Both the position numbers and the translations under genes were made by a program. DNA of 64,000 nucleotides. Source: JBHOQX01 sp042408595. GTDB lineage: Bacteria > Chloroflexota > Chloroflexia > Chloroflexales > Roseiflexaceae. The notes under the pieces are model-generated. The model saw nothing but the letters and a program-made list of their open reading frames with translations. It made no database searches and was not told the origin of the DNA. Below are positions 45,097 to 53,209 of the stretch, in pieces. The DNA lies in assembly GCA_042408595.1 (NCBI GenBank), contig JBHOQX010000125.1:41605-105604 (forward strand). The letters run 5' to 3'. Position 1 is the first letter of the stretch, and each line of letters starts with the position of its first letter.

Positions 45097-46002
45097 ATGG
45101 CGACTGCTACCGCGCCTGCTCCCGCCCGCCGAACCACGAGCGCCGGGCAGATCATCAGCCGCCTGCTCTTCTGGCTGCTGATCATCGCTATCCTGATCTA
45201 CACCGTCTTCCCGTTCTACTGGGCGATCAGCTCGTCGCTGAAGATCGGGACGGAGCTGTATACCACGCCGGTCGCCTATTGGCCGGTGAACCCGTCGCTC
45301 CAGAATTACCGCGATGTCTTCGCCAACCCGATCTTCCCGATTTCGCTGCGCAACTCGGTGATCGTCTCGGTCACCACGGTGCTGCTCTCGCTGCTGATCG
45401 GTTCGCTCGGCGCCTATGCCGCCGGGCGGCTGAAGTTCCGCGGGCGCACGCTCATTTTGTACACCGTGCTGGCGATGACCATGTTCCCGGCGATCGCCAT
45501 CCTCGGCTCGCTGTACCAGATGATCGTCGCCGCCCGGCTGTACAACCGCATTCCGGCGCTGATCTTCTCGTATATGACCTTCACGCTGCCGTTCACCGTC
45601 TGGGTGCTGACGAACTTCTTCCGCGCCATGCCCGGCGAGCTGGAGGAAGCGGCCTTCGTGGATGGCGCGACCCCGCTGCAAACTTTCTGGCGGGTGCTGA
45701 TGCCGCTGGCGGCGCCGGGCCTGGTGACGACCGGGCTGCTGGCGTTTATCGCCGCCTGGAACGAGTTTCTCTTCGCGCTGACATTCACGCAGAGCGTCGG
45801 CGACAGCTTCTGGTCGTTCGGCGAGGGCGCGCGCACGGCCCCGGTGGTGATCGCGACGTTCTCCGGCAAGACGGAGTTCGAGTTGCCATGGGGCTCGATT
45901 ATGGCCGCCTCGGTGACGATCACGATTCCGTTGATCGTCCTGGTGCTGGTGTTCCAGCGCAAGATCATCGCCGGGCTGACCGCCGGGGCGGTGAAGGGGT
46001 AG
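45097..46002 (+). CDS. sugar ABC transporter permease (MalG-like)
   Basis: 301-residue second permease of the same importer, with six membrane helices after a short N-terminus. The EAA loop is GELEEAAFVDGATPLQTFWR (residues about 184-203) and the C-terminal VFQRKIIAGLTAGAVKG is typical of MalG-type proteins. Ends 95 nt before the convergent beta-helix gene. Confidence 0.92.
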   Translation: MATATAPAPARRTTSAGQIISRLLFWLLIIAILIYTVFPFYWAISSSLKIGTELYTTPVAYWPVNPSLQNYRDVFANPIFPISLRNSVIVSVTTVLLSLLIGSLGAYAAGRLKFRGRTLILYTVLAMTMFPAIAILGSLYQMIVAARLYNRIPALIFSYMTFTLPFTVWVLTNFFRAMPGELEEAAFVDGATPLQTFWRVLMPLAAPGLVTTGLLAFIAAWNEFLFALTFTQSVGDSFWSFGEGARTAPVVIATFSGKTEFELPWGSIMAASVTITIPLIVLVLVFQRKIIAGLTAGAVKG

Positions 46003-46005
46003 CCC

Positions 46006-46090
46006 ACACGCCCGCGCGGTCGGCGCCGCCGCCGCTGTGCGGCAGGAGGGCCTGGCGCGCCGCACCCGCCAGGATCCCCCCGTTTCAGCC
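46006..46090. terminator. GC-rich convergent gap, possible relic of the hairpin element
   Basis: Gap between convergent genes. It contains GCGCGGTCGGCG, CTGTGCGGCAGGAGGGCC and CCCCGTTTCAG, words shared with the element at 17132-17287, in the same order. GGCGCGCC and GGCGG/CCGCC inverted segments make it a plausible bidirectional terminator. Confidence 0.4.
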
Positions 46091-46096
46091 ATAGGC

Positions 46097-47938
46097 TCAG
46101 CTCGTCAGGCTGACCTCGTCGGCATACATCGCACAGCCGTTGCCGCCGTTGTAAAAGTTGACCTGGATGAAGGCGGTGTTGGCCGGCGCGGTCACGCTGA
46201 AGCTCTTCTGCTGCCAGGTGCCGTCGGCGCTCGTCACCGGATAGGTATCGACCAGAGAGGCCCCGCTGCTGGTGTACGCCGAGTACCCGAAGCCACTGAA
46301 CGTTCCCGCGCCACAAGACGTTTTGACGTAGGCGGTAAACGTGTAGACACGGCCGGCCTGCGCCGCTACCCGCTGGCCGATCCAGCCATAGCTCCCGATC
46401 TGCGCCGAGTTGTTGTTGTAGGCTCCGCTGGTGGTCGTGACGCTGCAGCCGTTCCAGCTGGCACATCCACTGGCGAAACTCGGGTTTTGCAAGAGATTGC
46501 CCGTCCCGCCATTCGTGTAGATCAGCGCGCCCAGGTCGATCGGCCAGCTTGGCCGGGTTCGGCCGTCCGCATCCACGTTCAAGGGATCGCCGCCGATGCC
46601 GCGCCCGATCGCCGGGCTATCGGCCCGAAGGTGGAAATCGTTGGCGGCGGCGTTCACGAAGCGTGGGTCGGCCTCGATCGGGTTGGCGCCGAACGACTCA
46701 AAGGCCCAACTGTAGCCCCGCCGTGGATAGAGGACGTTGGTGTTCAGGTTCACATAGCTGCCGCCGGTGTCTAGCGAGACCGCCGCCGAGTGATTGTCGA
46801 ACACGATGTTGTCGTGGATGGCGAGATCGCTGATATTCGCGGTATTGACGCGAATCCCATAGCCCCAATCGCTACAGCCGTAATTGGCGCACCAAGGCGG
46901 TTTATTCGCCTGGTAGCCGCTGCGCACGATCGTGTTGTTGTAGACATGCACGCCCTGGCGCAAACCATTGGCTGCCGTATTGGCGATGTCGATACCGTGA
47001 TACCCGACATCATAGATGATATTGTCGTGAACCTTCAGATTTTTGACGGTTCCGCCGGCCTCAGCGTTGATCGAGATACCGACCGACGTTTTGAACACGC
47101 GGTTGCCGTAGACTTCGACGTTCTCGGTCAGCTTGTCCCAGGCGTCGATGTAGATGCCGACCTGCACCAGGTTATAGACCTGATTGAAGCTCACGGTGCC
47201 GTTCTTGCTGCCCTCCTTGATGTCGATCCCCTCGCCGCCGCCGGGGTTCATCCCGTCGCCTTCCGGGGCATCGTGTACGATGTTGCGGCTGATGTCGAAA
47301 CCATTGGTCAGCACGATCGAAATGCCTTCCTGGCAGGTCGAGCCGCGTACGCTCTCTTTTTGGTCGCAGAAGCGCGAGACGTCGTTGTTGCGTACGGCGA
47401 GGTTGGTGACGCCAGAGGCATAGATTGCGGACGCCAACGAGACCGCGCTCTGGTTGCCGTCCAGGGTCACGTTGCTGCTGTTGGCGGCTTTGAAGCCGAA
47501 CCAGCCCGAGTTCTCCAGCCGCAGGCCCTGGATCGTCACATAGGATGATCCCTGGATCGAGATGATCCCTTCCCAGACCGGAATGTTCTCGAATGCGGCC
47601 GCACGGAACACCGGCAGCCCCTCGCCGCGGATCGTCAGCACTGCGCCGGACGAGCCTTGTTTGTTGCTGATGGCGATGGGCGCTGTGACGGTGTAGGTGC
47701 CGGCGCGTACGATGATGGTGTCGCCGGGCGTCGCCCGGTTCACCGCCTCCTGCAGCGTTGCCAGGGGCGCGCCCGAACTGCCGTCGTTGCTGTTCGACCC
47801 GTTCGTCGCCACGTACCAATCCCGCCCGGCGGCGCGCGCCGCCGGCGCCGGCGCAAGGACGGCGGCCAGCAGCAGGAGCGCCAGCAGCCCGACCAGCCCT
47901 ACGCGCCGACCTGTTCGCGAAACGATCATGTGCGCCAT
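46097..47938 (-). CDS. secreted right-handed parallel beta-helix protein with C-terminal carbohydrate-binding-like domain
   Basis: 613 residues. A signal peptide (about 1-36, ending PAARAAG) leads into a DUF1565/pectate-lyase-type N-cap (WYVATNGSNSNDGSSGAPLA, ATPGDTIIVRAGTYTV). A long beta-helix of repeated NxI/V turns follows (LRLENSGWFGFKA, NNDVSRFC, IHDNIVFDNHSA) and ends near residue 455. The C-terminal 150 residues (NLLQNPSFASGCASW onward) look like a CBM4/9-type jelly roll. It probably binds or cleaves plant or microbial polysaccharide; catalytic residues cannot be assigned. ATG 47938 with AGGAG upstream. Paralogue of the next gene. Confidence 0.82.
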   Translation of the reverse strand: MAHMIVSRTGRRVGLVGLLALLLLAAVLAPAPAARAAGRDWYVATNGSNSNDGSSGAPLATLQEAVNRATPGDTIIVRAGTYTVTAPIAISNKQGSSGAVLTIRGEGLPVFRAAAFENIPVWEGIISIQGSSYVTIQGLRLENSGWFGFKAANSSNVTLDGNQSAVSLASAIYASGVTNLAVRNNDVSRFCDQKESVRGSTCQEGISIVLTNGFDISRNIVHDAPEGDGMNPGGGEGIDIKEGSKNGTVSFNQVYNLVQVGIYIDAWDKLTENVEVYGNRVFKTSVGISINAEAGGTVKNLKVHDNIIYDVGYHGIDIANTAANGLRQGVHVYNNTIVRSGYQANKPPWCANYGCSDWGYGIRVNTANISDLAIHDNIVFDNHSAAVSLDTGGSYVNLNTNVLYPRRGYSWAFESFGANPIEADPRFVNAAANDFHLRADSPAIGRGIGGDPLNVDADGRTRPSWPIDLGALIYTNGGTGNLLQNPSFASGCASWNGCSVTTTSGAYNNNSAQIGSYGWIGQRVAAQAGRVYTFTAYVKTSCGAGTFSGFGYSAYTSSGASLVDTYPVTSADGTWQQKSFSVTAPANTAFIQVNFYNGGNGCAMYADEVSLTS

Positions 47939-48042
47939 CAGGCTACTCCTTTGTATCAGATAGGCCACGGAGCCCGTGTTGACATCAGCCCTGCCGGGCC
48001 GCCAGAGCGGCAGCGCCTGCGCGACGCCAGCAGGGCGCATGA

Positions 48043-49479
48043 CTAGTTCGGGATGTAGATCAGCGCGCCCAGGTCGATCGGCCAGGCAGGGCGGGGCCGC
48101 CCGTCCGCATCGAGGTTGAGCGGGTCGCCGCCGATGCCGCGCCCGATCGCCGGGCTATCGGCCCGCAGGTGGAAATCGTTGGCGGCGGCGTTCACGAAGC
48201 GCGGGTCGGCCTCGATCGGGTTGGCGCCGTAGGCCTCGTTCGCCCAGTCGAACGTTGTGCGCGGGTAGAGCAGGTTGGTGTCCAGCACGACCAGGCCGCG
48301 CGCATCCGGCGCTAGCTCGACCTGCGCAGAATGGTTGCTCACCACGATGTTGTCGTGGATCGCGATATCGCTGATATTGGCGGTATTGACGCGGATGCCC
48401 TGGCCCCAGTCGGCGCAGCCGTACAGTACGCACCAGGGCGGCTTGTTGGCGGTGTAGCCGTTGTGCACCACGGTGTTGTTGTAGATGTGGATGCCCTGGC
48501 GCGGGCCATTGCCGCCGATCGTGGTGACGTCGATGCCCTGGTAGCCCACATCGAAGACCAGGTTGTCGTGAATCAAGACATTGCGCACCGTGCCCCCGGC
48601 TTCGGCATTGACGGCGATGCCGCTGGCCGTCCGGTACACGCGGTTGCCGTGGACCTCGATATTCTCGGTCAGCTTGTCCCAGGCATCCACATAGATGCCC
48701 AACTGCACCAGATCGTGGACCTGGTTGAAGGCGATGACGCCGTTACGGCTGCCTTCCTTCGCATCGATCCCCTCGCCGCCGCCGGGGTTCATCCCCGGCC
48801 CCTGTGGGGCGTCGTGCACGTGGTTGGAACGCACCGTAAACCCGTCCGTAAGCACGATCGAAATGCCTTCCTGGCAGGTTGATCCGCGCACGAACATCAT
48901 CTGGTCGCAGAAGCGGGAGACGTCGTTCTCAAGCACATGCACGTCGCGCGAGTTGTAGACGTAGATCGCCGAGGCGAGCGATACCGCCGACACATTCTGT
49001 CGGAGCGTGACGCGCTGGCTCTGATCCACCTTGAAGCCGAACCAGCCCGAGTTCTCCAGCCGCAGCCCCTGGATCTGCACGTCCGATGACCCCTGGATCG
49101 AGACGATCCCTTCCCAGAGCGGGATGCTCTCGATCGCCGCCGGGCGGAGCACCGGCAGCCCCTCGCCGATGATCGCGAACGGCCGGCGCCCGGCACCGTG
49201 CTTGTCGCGCACCACAATCGGCTGGGTCACCGGGTAGACGCCGCTTCGCACGATGATCGTGTCGCCCGGTCCCGCCCGGTCGACCGCGGCCTGGATGGTG
49301 ACCAGCGGGTGGCGCGGCGAGCCGTTGTTGCTGTCGGCGCCGTCCGGAGCGACGTGCCAGAGCCGCCCGGCGGCGTACGTCGGCGCGGCCATGGCGAGCA
49401 TGCCGAGCAGCAGCACACCCAGGAGCCCGATGGCAAGACGATCGATTCCGGTTGGACGCCGCGCGTGTTCATGCCGCAT
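48043..49479 (-). CDS. secreted right-handed parallel beta-helix protein
   Basis: 478 residues, a tandem paralogue of its neighbour that shares most of the helix (SGWFGFKV, RGSTCQEGISIVLTDGF, GMNPGGGEGID, KPPWC, ANPIEADPRFVNAAANDFHL) but lacks the C-terminal binding domain. Signal peptide about residues 1-36 (LAIGLLGVLLLGMLAMAAPTYA). The ATG at 49479 has AAGGAGG 7 nt upstream. The 104-nt gap to the next gene has no clear terminator. Co-oriented with the ABC genes upstream and probably part of the same regulon. Confidence 0.82.
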   Translation of the reverse strand: MRHEHARRPTGIDRLAIGLLGVLLLGMLAMAAPTYAAGRLWHVAPDGADSNNGSPRHPLVTIQAAVDRAGPGDTIIVRSGVYPVTQPIVVRDKHGAGRRPFAIIGEGLPVLRPAAIESIPLWEGIVSIQGSSDVQIQGLRLENSGWFGFKVDQSQRVTLRQNVSAVSLASAIYVYNSRDVHVLENDVSRFCDQMMFVRGSTCQEGISIVLTDGFTVRSNHVHDAPQGPGMNPGGGEGIDAKEGSRNGVIAFNQVHDLVQLGIYVDAWDKLTENIEVHGNRVYRTASGIAVNAEAGGTVRNVLIHDNLVFDVGYQGIDVTTIGGNGPRQGIHIYNNTVVHNGYTANKPPWCVLYGCADWGQGIRVNTANISDIAIHDNIVVSNHSAQVELAPDARGLVVLDTNLLYPRTTFDWANEAYGANPIEADPRFVNAAANDFHLRADSPAIGRGIGGDPLNLDADGRPRPAWPIDLGALIYIPN

Positions 49480-49672
49480 ACGTTGTCCTCCTTTCTGTCA
49501 TGCGACGGTTGCGTTGACCAGGGCGCCCCCGGCAGGCACGAAGGCAACAGAAACCCATGCTGCCGCGGGAGGGGCCCGCGCAGCACGACGGAGACGCGTC
49601 GTTCCGTGCCGGCTGGAGCGCTTGTACGCCGTTATCTGATCGGACCGATGCGGTCGCCCGTGGCGGGGGAGC

Positions 49673-49695
49673 GTGGCGGGCTGCAGGCCCGCCAC
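49673..49695 (-). terminator. hairpin between permease and beta-helix genes
   Basis: GTGGCGGGC (49673-49681) and GCCCGCCAC (49687-49695), a perfect 9-bp stem with loop TGCAG, 23 nt past the second permease's stop. No T-run. The 238-nt gap holds nothing else obvious. Confidence 0.5.
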
Positions 49696-49717
49696 GATCC
49701 CCACTGCGTCCGTCCGG

Positions 49718-50608
49718 TTATTTGAGGCCGCTGGTGACCACGCCGCGAATGATGCTCTTTTGCGCAAGAAAGAAGATCACGATCAGCGGTAGCACGTAGA
49801 TCGTCACCGCGGCCATGGTCTGGGTATACAACGGGTTATCGCGCGGGTCGACATAGGCCGTCGCCAGCCGCATCGATAGCGTGGCCACCCGCTCGTTCAA
49901 AAAGATCGTCTGCAGGAAATAATCGCCCCACACCCACTGGAAGGCGAAGATCGCCGAGGCAGCGATCGCTGGCCTGGCATTCGGCATGAAAATCTCCCAG
50001 AACATGCGCAGCCGGCCGCAGCCGTCGATCTCCGCAGCATCCTCCAAATCTTTCGGGAAGCCCGCAAAAAACTGGCGGAACAGAAAAATATGGAAGGGGC
50101 TGCCGCTAAGCCCCCAGAGAATCCAGGGCCAATAGGTGCCGATGATTCCCAACCGTGAATACAGAATGAATTGCGGGATGATGGTGATCACGACTGGCAT
50201 CATAATCATCGCCACCACCAGCATGAACAGCGCGTTCCGCCCGGGCGCGCGGTGCCGGGCGAAGCCGAACCCCGCCAGCGCGCTCGACAGCACCGTCAAC
50301 ACGGTGTAGCTGCCGGCGAGCAGCAGCGAGCGGCCCATGTAAGTGAAGAACGGGATCATGGTGACCGCATCGTAATAATTGCGGAACACCGGCGTCTTCG
50401 GCCAGACTCGGAGCGGATACGCGCCGAATTCTGCGTTCGTCTTCAGCGAGCTGACCAGCAGCCAGAAGATCGGCACCATGAACACCAACGCAACGATGAT
50501 CAATCCGGCATACACCGCGCCATACTGTGTCCAATGGCTGGTGCGGGCGCGGGGGGCGGCCCTGGCGGGCGTCACAAGCTGGGCGGGAGTCTGGGCAGTG
50601 CTCTTCAC
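49718..50608 (-). CDS. sugar ABC transporter permease (MalG-like), second importer
   Basis: 296-residue permease. The GTG at 50608 overlaps the upstream permease stop by four bases (GTGA), so translation is coupled. Six helices; the EAA loop is KDLEDAAEIDGCGRLRMFWE (residues about 189-208). The C-terminal FLAQKSIIRGVVTSGLK is typical. Transcribed after its partner and before the beta-helix genes. Confidence 0.92.
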   Translation of the reverse strand: MKSTAQTPAQLVTPARAAPRARTSHWTQYGAVYAGLIIVALVFMVPIFWLLVSSLKTNAEFGAYPLRVWPKTPVFRNYYDAVTMIPFFTYMGRSLLLAGSYTVLTVLSSALAGFGFARHRAPGRNALFMLVVAMIMMPVVITIIPQFILYSRLGIIGTYWPWILWGLSGSPFHIFLFRQFFAGFPKDLEDAAEIDGCGRLRMFWEIFMPNARPAIAASAIFAFQWVWGDYFLQTIFLNERVATLSMRLATAYVDPRDNPLYTQTMAAVTIYVLPLIVIFFLAQKSIIRGVVTSGLK

Positions 50609-51573
50609 GACGATGATCCCTCTTGTGCAACCTCGTAATAGACCCAGTGGCGGCTGCTGCGAAACACCAGGAGCGTCAGCCCGAGGATGAACAGAAACAA
50701 CAGCCAGAGCAGCGCGGTGCCGTAGCCAAATCGCCCTTCGGTGAATATCTGGCGGTAGGTATGCACCATGTAGAGGTAATTGTCGCGCGGCGGCAGCGCG
50801 CTCAGCCCGTCGCCCGCCGGCGAGCCGGCCAGCAGCATCGGCTCGGCGAGCACTTGCAAGGCGGCGATCATGCTCAGGATCAATTGAAAGAAGATCGCCG
50901 GCGTGACCAGCGGGATCGTCACATGGCGAAAGACTTGCAGCCAGTTCGCGCCGTCGATCTGCGCTGCGTCCTCCAGCTCGGTCGGGACATCCTGCAGCCC
51001 AGCCAGGAAAACGATCATGGCGCCCCCGGTGCTGGCCCACAGCAGCATCATGCTCAGCACCAGCGTCGGGTAATCGGTCAGCCACCGGATGGCGGTGTTC
51101 GGCTGAAACCAGCTCAGGACCCCATTGACCAGGCCAAAATTGGTGTTCATCATCGACTTCCAGATCCAGGCGCTGGCGATGACCGGGATGATCGATGGAA
51201 GATAGAACAGGGTGCGGAACAGCCCAAGGCCGCGGATCGGGCGGGTAAGCGTCAGCGCCAGGCAAAAGGCGCCGGCGATGTTGAGCGGAACGTAGATCGC
51301 GGCGAAGGTTGCTGTCCGGCCCAGCGAAAAGCGGACATTCGGGTCGTTCAGCGCGCGGGTGTAATTGGCCAGCCCCACGAACCGCACGGTGTTGAGGTTG
51401 AGCCCAGTATAGTTGGTGAATGAGATCAGCAGGCCGGCGGCGAGCGGTATCGCGGTGAAGAGCGCAAAGCCGATCAGCCAGGGAGCGATGCACAGGTAGA
51501 ACCAGCGGGTCTCGCGCTGTGCCCGGCTGCGGCGACGCATGCCACGTGCCGGCGTGGAAGCAGTCCATGCCAT
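50605..51573 (-). CDS. sugar ABC transporter permease (MalF-like), second importer
   Basis: 322 residues. The ATG at 51573 begins MAWTASTPARGMRRRSRAQR, a basic cytoplasmic N-terminus before the first helix. EAA loop TELEDAAQIDGANWLQVFRH. A periplasmic loop (SPAGDGLSALPPRDN) precedes the last helix. 59 nt downstream of the binding-protein gene. The frame upstream of 51573 is shadow. Confidence 0.92.
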   Translation of the reverse strand: MAWTASTPARGMRRRSRAQRETRWFYLCIAPWLIGFALFTAIPLAAGLLISFTNYTGLNLNTVRFVGLANYTRALNDPNVRFSLGRTATFAAIYVPLNIAGAFCLALTLTRPIRGLGLFRTLFYLPSIIPVIASAWIWKSMMNTNFGLVNGVLSWFQPNTAIRWLTDYPTLVLSMMLLWASTGGAMIVFLAGLQDVPTELEDAAQIDGANWLQVFRHVTIPLVTPAIFFQLILSMIAALQVLAEPMLLAGSPAGDGLSALPPRDNYLYMVHTYRQIFTEGRFGYGTALLWLLFLFILGLTLLVFRSSRHWVYYEVAQEGSSS

Positions 51574-51632
51574 AGGGGGTCTCCGTGGCGCACCCGCCGG
51601 GCCGCCCGGCGGGTGCGCGCCGCAGTGAGGAG

Positions 51633-53063
51633 CTACACGCCAGCCGCCGCCCGCCCGTCGGCGATCGCCTGGTTGACGTCGGCGTCCAGCGACTCCACCA
51701 ACTGCTCGAACGTCGTCTCGCCGCGTAGCGCCGGTTCGAGCTTCTCCGTCCACAGGCCGCCGATGATCTTGCCGTCGAAGTACGGGTTGATATCGAGCGG
51801 CGTGGTCGCGTACTTCATCTCATCCTGCAGCACGGCGTAGGTCTGCTTGTCGAAGTCGGTCTCCTGCGGGATCAGGCTATAGAGCGATTTGAGCGCCGGA
51901 ACGCCCCAGCCGCTCTTGGCACGCGCGCGCGCCGGCTCGCCGCCCATGTAGTACTCGAAGAACTTCCAGGCCGCGTCCGGGTGCTTCGTCGCCTTCGCGA
52001 TGATCAGCCCCGAACCGCCCAACGACGGGTTGGCGCGCTTGCCCGTCCATGTCGCGCCCGGCAGCATCATCGTCTTGCCCTTCACCGGCGCGTCGCCCGC
52101 GCTGCGGATCGACCCGGTGAACCAGTAGCCCATGTTGAGCACGCTGATCTGACCCTTGACGAAATCGTCGCCCGACCAGCCGCTCGGGCTGGGGTTCAGC
52201 GGGTTCCAGATCACATTCTCTTTACAGAGATCGTAGACATACTTCATGAACTCGACCGCCTTGGGGTTGTCTTTGATGTTCGCTTTGGCATAGTCGCTGG
52301 TGTACAGGCTTTCGCCATCCTCCAGCAGCCGTCGGGCGATGTAATCGCCCATCCAGGTGTGCTCGATGTGGTACCCCATGCGCTCGATCCGATCGCCGGC
52401 CTTTTTGGTCAGCTTCGGGGCCAGTTGGGCGAGTTCGGCGTAGGTGAGGACCTTCGTCGGGTCGGGCACAGGCACGCCGGCCTCCTCGAAGGCGGCGGTG
52501 TTGATGAACAGGCTCAGGTCGGGCGACCAGTCCTTGTGCATGCCGTAGATCTTGCCGTCGCCCACCCGCTTGCCGTCGAATTTCCAGTAGGCGATCGATG
52601 GGCCCAGATCGTCCAGTTTCAGCAGCTCGCTGGCGGCGAAGTACTGAGTCAGGTCGAGCACCTGGTTCTGGATGACCATGATCGGCACCTGCGGCGCGCT
52701 GCGCTGCAGGATGTCCGGCGGGGTACCGGCGGCGAACATCGCTTTCAGGCGGGTATTGTCGCTGTCGATCCGCTCGATCGCGATTGTGGGGTTCGCGGCG
52801 CGGAACTGCGCGATCACGTCGTCTGGCACGTCGTTCGCGCCGGCCATGATCGTCAGGCTGACGTTGCCCTGGGTGACGGCCGGGGCGGCGGTGGGTTGCG
52901 GCGCGGCGGTCGGCGCGGCGGTGGGGTTGGCAGCCGGCTCGGTCGTCGGCTGGGCCGCCGGGTTCGGTGCGCCACAGGCGCTGACCAGCAGCGCGCCGAC
53001 TCCTGCCGCCACGCCGCGCAGGAACTGCCGGCGTCCTGCCGACCTGGATCGACGGTCCTCCAT
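51633..53063 (-). CDS. sugar ABC transporter substrate-binding lipoprotein with twin-arginine signal
   Basis: 476-residue family-1 solute-binding protein. The N-terminus has RRQFLRG (residues 11-17) followed by a hydrophobic stretch and lipobox LVSAC (Cys30): a Tat-type lipoprotein signal, unlike the Sec lipoprotein of the first importer. A tandem PTAAPTAAPQPTAAP tether (residues about 40-62) precedes the binding domain (VSLTIMAGANDVPDDVIAQF, GSGLIIAKATKHPDAAWKFF). First gene of the ABC operon, under the promoter region at 53132-53197. Ligand unknown; context points to an oligosaccharide. Confidence 0.9.
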   Translation of the reverse strand: MEDRRSRSAGRRQFLRGVAAGVGALLVSACGAPNPAAQPTTEPAANPTAAPTAAPQPTAAPAVTQGNVSLTIMAGANDVPDDVIAQFRAANPTIAIERIDSDNTRLKAMFAAGTPPDILQRSAPQVPIMVIQNQVLDLTQYFAASELLKLDDLGPSIAYWKFDGKRVGDGKIYGMHKDWSPDLSLFINTAAFEEAGVPVPDPTKVLTYAELAQLAPKLTKKAGDRIERMGYHIEHTWMGDYIARRLLEDGESLYTSDYAKANIKDNPKAVEFMKYVYDLCKENVIWNPLNPSPSGWSGDDFVKGQISVLNMGYWFTGSIRSAGDAPVKGKTMMLPGATWTGKRANPSLGGSGLIIAKATKHPDAAWKFFEYYMGGEPARARAKSGWGVPALKSLYSLIPQETDFDKQTYAVLQDEMKYATTPLDINPYFDGKIIGGLWTEKLEPALRGETTFEQLVESLDADVNQAIADGRAAAGV

Positions 53064-53131
53064 CGTGGGCCTCCTTTGGCTAAGATTCTGTTCTGCGGCG
53101 CCGTGCGTCGCTTGAGGCAGTGGATGCGCCT

Positions 53132-53197
53132 ACTATAGGCCCGCCTGCTGCCCCTGTCTTGGAGAAAAGGAGGCGGATGTTGGACAAAAGGAGGCTG
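53132..53197 (-). promoter_or_regulatory. ABC operon promoter with AraC-type direct repeat
   Basis: On the + strand TTGGAGAAAAGGAGGCGG (53159-53176) and TTGGACAAAAGGAGGCTG (53180-53197) are near-identical 18-nt direct repeats with a 21-bp period, about two helical turns, as AraC-family activators require. On the minus strand the proximal copy overlaps a -35-like AAGACA (53155-53160), 17 nt before -10 TATAGT (53132-53137). The binding-protein start is 69 nt from the -10. The gene for a kinase with AraC output ends 13 nt upstream. Confidence 0.65.
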
Positions 53198-53209
53198 CTG
53201 GCCTATCGG

